From positions 1 to 26,567 of the forward strand of contig JAMQCK010000355.1 of NCBI GenBank assembly GCA_024196135.1: 26,567 nucleotides of DNA, read 5' to 3'. The stretch is from Pleurotus ostreatus/Saccharomyces cerevisiae fusant (lineage: Eukaryota > Opisthokonta). The notes below the pieces were generated by a model. That model did not search any database. It was not told the DNA's origin and saw only the letters and a program-made list of their open reading frames with translations. The first letter of the stretch is position 1, and every line of letters starts with the position of its first letter. Both the position numbers and the translations under genes were made by a program. Of this stretch, positions 1-9,052 are shown piece after piece.

Positions 1-191
1 AAGCCTGAGTGACTCCCACGCGAGTTCCGATGACCTATACCCATTAGGCCATCCCTTTGTCCCTTCACTATCGATATCGAAGCTGCCGACATTGATTAAC
101 CATTCAAGCGCTGACAGCCGACATGCAGGAGGGCTATCCACAGTGTGCAATGGCTTCGTTCACGTCCCGCGATCGCTTCGTCTACCCCCCA

Positions 192-235
192 CGATGGTTC
201 TATCCAGGACATGCGATGATTCTATCCGTGACATG
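192..235. repeat. 22-bp imperfect tandem duplication
   Basis: Two adjacent 22-bp units (192-213 and 214-235) match at all but about three positions. Both begin cgatg and end gacatg. Seen directly; no function is suggested. Confidence 0.75.
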
Positions 236-486
236 CCAGAACACGGGATGCTTCCGACCACGCCTTCATGATCCTTACACGTCACATTCGCCCTGGACGA
301 CATTCATACGGCCTTCGACGGCGTCTCCAGGTCGCTAAACATGGTGCCGAAGCCATTCAAGCCCATCCACCCATGCCGAAGCTGTATAGTGCACACCAAT
401 ACGCTGTCCCCCGATGCACACACTCCCCTACGCTCTCATGCATCCGACGATCTCGCAGGCCTCATGGAGAACTACTCATCAGCCAC

Positions 487-632
487 CAAGTCTTCAAGGG
501 GGCCTAGCAAGCCTGCATAGGGGACTTATCAAGTTCAATGGGGTCTAATAAGCCTCAACAGGCGACTGACCAACCTCCACGGGAGACCCATCAGCCCCCA
601 CCGGGGACTAATCAGCCTCGAGGCGGCTTGAC
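487..632. repeat. Degenerate ~21-bp minisatellite, about 7 units
   Basis: Units start near 487, 508, 530, 550, 571, 592 and 613. They are 20-22 bp long and follow a loose pattern of CAAGCCTC, a short spacer, GGGGACT and AT. The best units (592-612, 571-591, 550-570) are exactly 21 bp. In one frame they encode heptapeptides of the form xQPPxGT or xQPPRET, and a 20-bp unit breaks that frame. This may be a decayed coding repeat or a simple minisatellite. Confidence 0.7.
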
Positions 633-697
633 CGACAATCAATGATAGTGGCCCCCACCCCGTGCCTCAGGGTCCCCTCTCACGGAGCGGGGCGCGG

Positions 698-703
698 TAT
701 ATA
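698..703 (+). promoter_or_regulatory. TATA-like box of the P450 gene
   Basis: TATATA lies in a GC-rich setting about 185 bp before the P450 start codon. The distance implies a leader of about 150 nt if this box is used. Only sequence similarity supports it. Confidence 0.4.
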
Positions 704-887
704 GAGGACGAATGTGGTGCCCTTGGCGTCCTTCTTGCTTTCGCTGTCGCCTTTCCGCTTGTTGACTGCAAAACTCTGCTCGTCGACCCTGACCTTTCGC
801 GCTCGTCGACTACAGCGCTATACATTGGCGTCTACACTGTAGCTCGCAGCGATCTACTCCTTCATCCGACATTGAACATCGTCGATC

Positions 888-3310
888 ATGTCCTTTCACT
901 TCGATAGCCTGCATGTTCTCGTGCTCTGCGCGCTCGTGCTGACCGGGAGCATCTACATCCTCTATCCTCGTCGACGTGTAGGACTACCGCCCGGGCCTCC
1001 ATCGAGATGGCTGCTAGGGACAAAGATGCCTAGCGGTGTACTGTGAGTATCTTTCCCTCTACAATATCATTGTCCCCTCGTACGTCGCCCACACATCCCG
1101 CTTCCTCCGACGTACGACTCATTGCTCGACGCTCTGCGTTTTCTCGGACCCATCTTCCCTTCCCACGAGGCGCCCACACTCCTCTACTTCTTCGCAAGTG
1201 GACACTGTGGGCGCAGCACCTGTTTGGGAATTCTGTCCGGCGCTTGCTAACATACCCTGATCAATAGATCGTGGGTCGCGTTCGCGGCCTGGACGGAGCA
1301 GTACGGACCGCTATTCACGCTCGGTCTGGGCATGGGCGAGCGACTGATCGTGGTGGGGACGTACAAGGTGAGCCGGAGTGGTCTCCGAGCGGGAAACGCG
1401 CCTTGGGAAGCGGCGAGAGCTACGCCGTACTTTCCTTCCAGGCCATCAAAGGGACTTTGCCGTGTCGACTTCATGCTGACATCGTTTCGTAGGCTGCCAT
1501 CGAGCTTCTGGAAAGACATGCACCCTCCTTTGCCGACCGTCCGCGAGCCATCGCGGCGGGCGAAGTCCTATCTGGCGGAATGCGGACGCTCCTGATCCCC
1601 AAAGGCGAGCGCATAAAGAAGTTGAGAAGGTAAGTGGGCCACCCTGTGTATTTTTCATCGGGTGGTCGCCTCCCTGATCTTCCGCCGGTCTTCCACATGC
1701 CACTCAGTCATCATCCCGCATGCCGCTAACTCGCCATCCCCAGAGCCCTTCTCATGAGCCTCCAACCATCTGCATCGGCGATTCACAAACCCGTACAGCT
1801 CAAGGCCACCCGAATCGCGCTCCTCGACGTCCTCAATAACCCAGAAGCCTTCGTCGACCACTACAGGAAATACGCCGCCAGCCTCATCATGCACATCACC
1901 TACGGCAAGTGCTCGCCCACGACGCCCTTGGATCCGGACGTGCTCGCTGTAAACGCTTGCCTAGGTCGCGTCTCGCGCGCCATGATGCCGGGTGCGTACG
2001 CCGTCGATGCGTTGACGGGGCTTCCGGACTGGGGCGTTCAGATTTTGCGGGGCGAAGTGGCGGGGCTGGGGTGGGTCATGAGGGCTGGGACGAAGTTGTT
2101 GTTGAGGCTGGGATATATGGAGGAGTTGAGGAAAGGGCATGAGTTCGAGCTTGGGTTGTTTAGAGGTAAACTTAGGGAGGTTCAGAAGGCGATGGTATGT
2201 GGAACGTGGCGGGATCACCGACGCATGGGTGCTCACTTTCCTTCAGGAAGCAGGCCGCGCAAGGATATGCTTTGCGACCCAGGTGCTGCAGGCACAGGAA
2301 AGCCTCGGCCTCTCCTTCGACGAGTGCGCATATCTGTGTGGCAGCCAATTCGGCGCGGGATCTGATACTGTGCGTGACGCTCCATCTCATTTGTGTGCCC
2401 TTGCTCATATACCATCCAGAGCGCCTCATATATCATTATTGCTATAATGGCTGCCGCGCTTTATCCGGAGACGTTGAAGCGGGCACAAGCAGAGCTAGAC
2501 GCTGTAGTGGGAAGGGGGCGAGGTAAGTTGCTTTTGAACCGATCCAGCCAAGACTGAAGCGCGGCTGCGCAGCACCCTCATTCGAAGACCAGCCGAACCT
2601 CCCGTACGTCGCTGCGTTTATGCAAGAGGTCGGACGCTGGAGGCCGGTGACTGCTGGTGGCGTGCAGCATAGGGCGACGGAGGATGTGGTTTATGTGAGC
2701 GTTGCCACAAATTCGTACACGCCATATAGTCGCTTACCAACTTTGCGTAGGATGGCTACGTGATTCCAAAGGGGTCGCGCGTATTGGGGAACCATTGGTG
2801 AGGCTGACAGGTGTTTTGCCTGATGAGGGCAGCGTTGTTGACTTCCATTAGGTCCATCCACCACGACCCAGAAGTTTTCCCCGATCCCGAATGCTTCCGT
2901 CCCGAGCGTTGGCTGACGGACGACGGAAAGCTACGAACAGATATCCGCATATTCACGTTTGGATTCGGCAGACGGTAATTACATTCCCTTGTCCCTCTAC
3001 TCCCTTCACTTGATAACCTCCATTCGTTCTTCAACCATCCACTCACTCGTATCCTTGCAGCTCCTGCCCAGGCAACCACGTCGCCGAGCGCTCCGTCTTC
3101 ATCAACCTCGCGCACATCTTCTGGGCCCTCGACATCGCAGAGGACCCCGCGGCGCCGATCGACAGCATGGCCTTCGAGCACATCGCGAATACACGTCCGA
3201 AGCCGTTCCAGCCGATTATACGGCCAAGGGCGGGGTTGAGTGCGGCGAGTATCCGGGATGTGCTGCTAAGGGAGGATCCGACGCTGGAGGAGGGGTGGTT
3301 GGCGGTGTGA
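888..3310 (+). CDS. Cytochrome P450 monooxygenase (class E, group I)
   Basis: A microsomal haem-thiolate monooxygenase, expected to work with NADPH-P450 reductase at the ER. Substrate is unknown. Ten exons: 888-1042, 1268-1367, 1493-1629, 1744-2194, 2247-2369, 2420-2522, 2573-2694, 2751-2797, 2852-2974, 3061-3310. They join in frame to 536 residues, normal for the family. Seen in order: an N-terminal membrane anchor (about residues 7-26), the LPPGPP hinge, the AAIELLE and RPRAIAAGE segments, the I-helix AGSDT (318-322), the K-helix ExxR (E375, R378), FRPERW (428-433) and the haem-binding FGFGRRSCPG (449-458), with C456 as the thiolate ligand. No key residue is missing, so it appears functional. 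It resembles the basidiomycete enzymes usually annotated as O-methylsterigmatocystin oxidoreductase-like. That name is not evidence of substrate. The first intron (226 nt) is long for this window. Confidence 0.93.
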
Positions 3311-3652
3311 GCGGTCGACGAAGGAGTCGAAATGGGCTTTGCACTCGGTTGGAACGGGAATGCTTCATTTACGAGCGCCGCAAGGTCGAATTGCATTGGC
3401 TTGGTCTAGAAGGGACGGAGGCTAGTGGTGATTGTCTAACTAGCTAGGTAATTATACAAATAAGTTTAGCGAGTGTTGTGCCAATGCTAAAGTCCGTGTC
3501 CGTATCTATCTATAAGTGCGTAGTGAATGGTGTAGCGACTCTAGGTCGTACCTCTATGTGCACCATATCCAAGAAACCACCGCCCGTGCGGCAAGCCGCC
3601 GTCGAAGCCCTGTCCCAAATATGCTTCTCGCAGTCGCGTCCGACGTCCCACA
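3311..3652. other. Convergent 3' intergenic region
   Basis: This stretch lies between the stop codon of the P450 gene and that of the IML2-like gene on the other strand. It should hold both 3' UTRs. An AT-richer stretch around 3447-3470 could carry polyadenylation signals. I see no gene in it. Confidence 0.6.
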
Positions 3653-5640
3653 TTACTTCCTCAAGCTCTCCTCCTTCACCCGGATCTCGTCCCTAAGCAT
3701 AGCGACGCGGCTGTCCAACCGACTGGACAAGTCGATGGAACTGCCTGAAGCAGCGAGCGCGGCGTCAAGGTGCGCAGAAGCGGCATGCAGTGCGGGTTGC
3801 CAGGACGCCTGGTAGTCAGACAGTGATCAGCTAGGATTGCCCCCGGAAAGATGCAGAAAACTTACCTCCTTGCCCTCCTTCTCCGCGATCTCTACGGTCT
3901 CCAACTCCAACACGGCCTCCTCGAACGCAGACACACTCGGTATCCAGGTGTTCAACTGCACATGCGCACCCCGCGCCTCCCGCAAGAAGTGCCGTGAACG
4001 CGCAAGGATGGCGGTCGAGGTGGCCTTCTCCGCATCCTCTGCACCCTTCGCCGCATGCATCGCGAGTGTGCGAAGGACGATGCCGAGGAGGAGGGACCGG
4101 ACCGCGCGCTCGTCTTCTGTATTCAGAGGTGCTGGCTTGAACGCGGTCTCGACGGGGGTGGTCGTGCCGGAGGTACCGGTTTCCGCTAGGTCAATACCGA
4201 GGTCTACCTTGGGCTCGAGGGCGGCCCATATGCGAAGGTGAGTGCGAGCGACAGAGGCAGGAATGCGTTGGTGGGTATTCCAGACTGCAAGGGGTCGTCA
4301 GCCATCGTTCGACAAGTGACACAGAATGCTGATCTCAACTTACACAAGGCCATTTCCTCCGCCAGGTTGATACCGACCGCCTCAGCATACCGCGCTGGGT
4401 CGCCACCTCTTGCGCGCTGCTTATTCCGGTAGAAGTCTAGCTTCTTCTTGATGAAGACTTCAGTGGGTAGATCCTTCCCGGTAAGTTTGCGCTGCTCGAT
4501 GAGACCAGGGATGGCGTCAAGGAGTTCCTGGGCGCGATCCATCGCCGTCGTGACGCCCTGTTCATGCGCGGCAGCGAGATGGGCCCCAGCAGCGATGAAG
4601 TAGTACGTTGCGTGACTCCAGGAGTTCAGCTCGGTCATGCGAATGAAGGACGCGGCGGCATCCTCATAGCGGCGGAGGGCGAGCTGTGTCCAGGCGAGCT
4701 CGAAGACGAGGAGCGCGTCAGCCTGCTGGAAGGTGTGCTTGTGCCCTGGTGCGAGACCTGCTTCGAGGGTGGCGATAGCGGCGTCGGGCTGGCCTGTCAT
4801 GCGCTGGATCTTGGCGTGGTTGAGGATCCAGAGCGCACCGGCGGGGTACTTCTGGGTGGTGCGGTCGACAATGGCCTGATACTCGCGCACGAGCCGGGCC
4901 TCGTCAGCCTGCCACCCAGCCAAAAGTAGCACGACGCCGTGGTAGGTCATCAGTACAAGGCCGGCGAACACAGCATGGGTGTCCGTACGTCCGGAGGCGT
5001 AATTCAGAGCACGGAGGGCGAGGGCGCGGTCGTGCTTGTAGCCAAAGAGACCGACGACGCCTTGGACACCCTTGGGGAGGAGGGAGAAGACGAGGTTGAA
5101 GAGGCCGTACCCGAACGCGGTACCAGCCACGATCATCTCGTCCACCGCGGGGGTGTGGGGTGCGGGGGTCTCCTCCTTCTGCGCGCCCCATCGAAAGACG
5201 GAGGACGGCTTGCGCGCGATCGTGTTGGGCGCAGCGTCGAGGCCATTGGGAAAGACGGTGGTGAAGAGCTTGGCGAAACGCGAGTGCGCAGAGTTGAGGG
5301 AGTAGAGGCACTGGACGTACCCCATGTACGATTCGCTGAGTGCGTGCACCAAGCCCTCGAGTACCACCGCGTCCGCCGCGAGTACTTCCCACTCGAGCCC
5401 CTTCTGCTTTTTCGCGCCACTCTCCGCGGCCGCCAGGGAGCGTCCTGCGTCCCCCATTCTTGCCTGTTCCATCCCAAGCGCCGCTTCGAGAAAGGCGCAT
5501 ACGCCGAATCCGAGCTGGTGAAATGCAGAGGGCTCGGACGAGAAGATATCGCGCGCCTCTGCGAGCTCGTTGCTGAAGAGCGCGTCGAACCCGCGCGTCG
5601 CCGACACTAGCGCCTGCTCGCTGCTCATCGTGGCCGTCAT
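3653..5640 (-). CDS. IML2/TTC39-family tetratricopeptide protein
   Basis: Family members in yeast (Iml2) act in clearance of protein inclusion bodies with lipid droplets and mitochondria. Animal relatives are the TTC39 proteins. Three exons on the minus strand: 5640-4344, 4284-3866 and 3808-3653, with introns of 59 and 57 nt. They join in frame to 623 residues, close to the family's usual length. Seen: a helical N-terminal half typical of the Iml2/DUF3808 domain, including a hydrophobic segment ending LFNLVFSLLPKGVQGVVGLFG, then TPR-like helical pairs (for example AGALWILNHAKIQRMTGQP and ADALLVFELAWTQLALRRYEDAA). The last exon is a short acidic, helical tail. The start was chosen at the first ATG of the long open exon; a second ATG lies four codons in. 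It is divergently transcribed from SHO1. The family call is from overall recognition, with no search behind it. Confidence 0.85.
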
Positions 5641-6153
5641 GGTGGTCGGTAAGCGGGGAAGAGGTTCGGCAGCATTTCGCCATAGCCGCGGCGTCGCGTG
5701 GCGCCGTGCGCGCCACCATCGTCCGGCATGTTGAAGTTCAAGTTCAACCTGAGTTGAACCGCTCGGACCTCGACGGAGGCCCCCTGCCCCTTGAGCTCGA
5801 GCGAATAAGAGGGTACCTGGGCAGTTACTTCGTTCTGTAATCGAGCCCTCGAAGGCTGATATTCAAGGAAGTACCGAATGTTGGTGGACCGTGCGCGTGA
5901 TCCCTCCTCGTCCAGGATGTCTATACACGCTCCCCTCTCCCTCACTGCATGAGTTCAACGTTCTATGACCGTCCACTGCGTCCAGCGCCGTCTACGCCGA
6001 CGTCGGCAGCTCGACGGCAAGTGGACGGCCTCGGCTGTGTGATGATCACTTCACACGCGGCTATCGTTACTCTCGTCATACACACGTGACAATCCGTTCT
6101 TCGCACCGCCCCGTCGCCGTGAGACTGCGTGCAAGCCAACGCCGACGACGACG
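5641..6153. promoter_or_regulatory. Divergent IML2-like / SHO1 promoter region
   Basis: A 513-bp head-to-head intergenic stretch. It contains the perfect inverted repeat GTTCAACctgaGTTGAAC (5742-5759), an adjacent palindrome TTGAAGTTCAA (5731-5741), a further GTTCAAC (5953-5959) and an E-box CACGTG (6083-6088) about 70 bp before the SHO1 start codon. No clear TATA box is seen. The factors involved are unknown. CACGTG is the class of site bound by fungal bHLH proteins such as Cbf1. Confidence 0.5.
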
Positions 6154-7357
6154 ATGCCTCCCCGCGGAAATGAGGGTCTTGACTTTACCCCAATTATCAC
6201 CCACTATCTCTTCCTCTTCACGTCCATCCTCGCCTTCGTGAGTCGCGCTGTCTCACCCTACCGCGCCCGCTGAATTTTTTGCGTGCAGATCGCGTGGTTT
6301 ACGGCGTTCATTGGGCAGATTATCGCCACGGCGCGATGTGCGTTCCCCTCTCCCGAATTCCAGCGTGTGCTAATTTCCCCACAGTAGGAAATGGTCCCGT
6401 AGGCACTCTATGGTTCGCCATCTTCCTCCACCTCTTCCTCATCCTCGGTGTGCTTTACACCCTCGCCTCTGATTCCCTCGCCACCCACCGCTTCCAAATC
6501 TCGGTGTTTGGTGCTGTCGCCCTCGTATTCGCTGTCAATGGTGCCAACGCTGGTCTCTACGCCGAGGATGGAGCCCTCAACGCCATGGCAGCCGGCTACC
6601 TAATCCTCGCTATCGTTGATATCCTCTGGCTGCTCTTCTTCACCGCAGAGGAAGAGTCCCTCCTCTTCCATCTCTTCAACCGTCTCGGTACGGGTGGCCT
6701 CACCCCGCCCTCCCGCCGTCGCCGCGCCCGGAGCGTGCACAACATGGCCCCCGCGAACGGCTACGCGAGCGGAGGGTACGGCGCGGGAGGCGGTATCAGC
6801 TCGCACGACGTCGCGACTGGCGCGTACGATGCCAAGCCTGTGAGCGGCGCCTTCGATGCACGCAGCGGCACCGCATCCGGCGCATTCGACAATAAGAGTG
6901 CCGGCGCGGGCGCAGGACTGAACAGCCCGGGAGGGGGCGCGCGGAGCCAGCACAGTCTGGGTGGTCCGACAACCGCGACTGGAAGCGTGCACTCGCCGCG
7001 TGGGGAGGATGGCACTGGTTCGCCGCTTATGGCGCAGGGAGATATGAGTGGGGCGGCCACGAGCGGGGAATTCTTGCCCAAAGCGAAGGCGTTGTATGCA
7101 TGTGAGTGATTGGCGAGGCTTAGCGGGGTGCGCTTGCTGATGGCGTACAGACACGGCGTCGCCGGACGACCCGAACGAGATTTCGTTCGCCAAGGGAGAG
7201 ATCCTCGAGGTAACCGACAAGTCGGGCAAGTGGTGGTCCGCCCGCAAGGCAGACGGAACGAATGGAAGTGAGTGATCTATCCGTACTTCCCTGCCTACTA
7301 TCGCTGACTATGCACCCTTCCCCAGTCGCACCGTCAAACTACCTCCAATTGTTATGA
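6154..7357 (+). CDS. SHO1: Sho1-type osmosensor, four-TM protein with C-terminal SH3 domain
   Basis: A plasma-membrane adaptor of the HOG osmostress and filamentous-growth MAP-kinase pathways. In yeast its SH3 domain binds Pbs2. Five exons: 6154-6237, 6289-6337, 6385-7101, 7151-7267, 7326-7357. They join in frame to 332 residues, a typical Sho1 length. Seen: four closely packed hydrophobic helices (about residues 17-41, 54-75, 82-100, 113-133) with short loops, then a basic RRRRAR stretch and a Gly/Ala/Ser-rich linker (about 145-270). The C-terminal SH3 domain (about 277-332) has ALYAY, the paired WW and PSNY signatures. The last two introns split the SH3 domain. The start is the first ATG, and the N-terminus MPPRGNEG leads straight into helix 1. 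The shared promoter with the IML2-like gene carries an E-box. Confidence 0.95.
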
Positions 7358-8274
7358 GCGGATGCAGACGCGCGCTGAGCGCCGTGCTGCCGTGTGCGAG
7401 ACCATCTTGTGCGCCGTGCTGGCGGTTGTTGTAAAACTGTACTCCCCCTTCTCTTCTTCCCGCTCGCGCTCGTCGCTGCTTGTGCTCGCCCCACGCTTGC
7501 TTGCGCTCGTGCGTGTCCGCGCCTGCGCCTGTGCTCGGTGCCAGTTTCGGCTCGTGCTGTGTACCTCGCGCATGCTCGTCTTGCTTCTCACCTATCACCA
7601 GCCTCTGCTAAATACCTACTATCCGCCCTCCTTTGTCCATATATCATACGCTCATGATACCCCCGCGGACCTTGCCCGCGGGATGACGAACGTAATGCCT
7701 TCGAACGGACTTTCTACCCCACGCCAGTACCATACCGTACTTACTCGCGAGGACTTCTTTCTGGAAGCTTTTCTTACCGTGTGCTTGGAAGTTGCCTACC
7801 ACCTTTCAACGACTCGTATCCATCTTCTACTCAGCTTCCTGCTATGTTTCCCCTTCTGATCCTCTCCCGACCTGCGTACCCCACTCCGACCCGCGCTCTC
7901 GAGATGTCTGTTTCTTTGCTTTCCGCTTACTTATCGATCTACCCATCTACCGGATGCAATGTTTGCTTGATTCAGCGCATCACTAAGGTACGGACGTATT
8001 GCGATGCTGAAGATGGTGGGAGAATTTTTAGGGAAGTCGGGAGTCGGACATTATCTCTCGTCACGTGATCGCGGGAGTTTGAAGTTGAACTTTGTGCGAG
8101 CGAGAGTAGAGCGTTGCTAAGGCGGCAAAGGGGTTATCATTCTGAAAGACACGAAGATACACTCAGATAGTCCTACAGAAACAGCGGTACTCATCATACG
8201 AGCGGAAACAGCCGAACACGAACAATAGCCTTCATTTCACGACTGTCGATGAGGAACACTCATCGTCGCTTGAT
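7358..8274. other. Gene-poor 0.9-kb region after SHO1
   Basis: The first part (to about 7650) is pyrimidine-rich and probably SHO1 3' UTR. It includes a short GC hairpin with arms at 7662-7668 and 7676-7682. Overlapping open frames here are low-complexity and lack motifs. At 8061-8092 there is a promoter-like cluster, TCACGTGA followed by the palindrome AAGTTGAACTT, with no recognisable gene start to match it. Confidence 0.5.
8061..8092. promoter_or_regulatory. E-box TCACGTGA plus AAGTTGAACTT palindrome
   Basis: TCACGTGA (8061-8068) is an extended CACGTG palindrome. AAGTTGAACTT (8082-8092) shares the GTTGAAC core found in the IML2/SHO1 and EXO5 upstream regions. Neither flanking gene starts nearby, so the target is unclear. 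Confidence 0.4.
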
Positions 8275-8892
8275 TCACTCGAACAGCATGGTGCAAGGTG
8301 TGGACCTCTCAAAGCGGCTCCCCTGTTCATCCAGGAAGGTGCCCTTGCCTCGGAAAACGGCGGACGATATGACGTCCAGATTGACCATATATTCGATCAT
8401 TCCCCTCTCGATGGCCGTTTGCAACATGGCAAACAAATTGTCGGCGGACAAGTTGATCCTGTTCTTGCGCTGAAGTACCTTCAGCAAGATACGGTGCTCA
8501 AATTGGTGCCGAATGGCTGCACAAATGATGATGAGGAGATCTTCGGATCAGGTTGGGCAAGACGCACCAATGGTGACCTCGTATATGCTCTGATGAGAGG
8601 TGTCGCTGAAGCGGACGAAGGAAACGCTGCAAGGCAGCCTGTGACCATGAGTATGCAGAGTCGCGCTAAAGTCGCTTCGCGGCTGCCTGCGCCTGCTGAC
8701 TGGAGATGGTCCTTCGACACAGCTCTGGACGAAGACAGCCAAAGGGTCTTTGGGCAACTGCCTAACAGCTCTGACAACGGCTTGCAGCCACTCTGCCGGA
8801 GGCACCCGCGGCTGCTGCGGCTGAGGTGGCGGAGGAGGAATGTGTTGACGAGCGTACATGCTTGTAGTCAGGAACGCGCTGGTTCTGAACAT
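8275..8892 (-). CDS. Hypothetical protein, unrecognised family
   Basis: I do not recognise this gene. The model has two minus-strand exons, 8892-8568 and 8516-8275, separated by a 51-nt GTGCGT...TGCAG intron with a CTGAT branch-like site. The frame runs through exactly and gives 188 residues. The N-terminal part has a polyproline tract and basic stretches. The C-terminal part (exon 2) looks like a compact folded domain of amphipathic helices: IRHQFEHRILLKVLQRKNR, then LSADNLFAMLQTAIERGMIE, ending TPCTMLFE. The start is uncertain. Another reading frame just upstream (VQNQRVPDYKH) could be spliced in through a 40-nt intron, replacing the polyproline part. It is head-to-head with the atypical kinase at 9053, with about 160 bp between the start codons. 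A plus-strand frame of 160 codons overlaps it and cannot be fully excluded. Confidence 0.45.
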
Positions 8893-9052
8893 TCGACCTG
8901 AAAATCAACGCCTTAAATGCGGCAAAGAAGCGCTAAGAACGAGCAGAGCTCACAGCGCTTAACAGTCAGAAGCTGTGGGTGCGTGCACATGAGTCTAATT
9001 TTCTGAGTCAGAGGAAGACAAACGGACTACACAGAGAAGGAGAGGAGGAATC

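Larger units (their letters stand above)
1..887. other. Upstream non-coding region of the P450 gene
   Basis: No gene is supported here. Open frames are short, overlap on several strands and lack recognisable motifs. The stretch holds a 22-bp direct duplication (192-235), a degenerate 21-bp tandem repeat (about 487-632) and a TATA-like box (698-703). The part from about 640 to 887 probably holds the promoter and 5' leader of the P450 gene. An older coding relic under the repeats is possible, because four of the repeat units read as a proline/glutamine-rich heptapeptide in one frame. Confidence 0.6.

Noticed and set aside
4939..5610. A 223-codon plus-strand frame opposite the IML2-like gene
   Set aside because: Composition is repetitive Glu/Arg/Gly and the opposite strand carries a clear 432-codon exon. 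It is a shadow frame.
7362..7859. A 165-codon plus-strand frame after SHO1
   Set aside because: It is Leu/Ser/Cys-rich sequence from a pyrimidine-rich 3' UTR, with no recognisable domain.
8419..8901. A 160-codon plus-strand frame overlapping the small minus-strand gene
   Set aside because: The minus-strand model has a consensus intron with exact phase and a domain-like C-terminus. The plus-strand frame has neither. It is kept as a lower-probability alternative.
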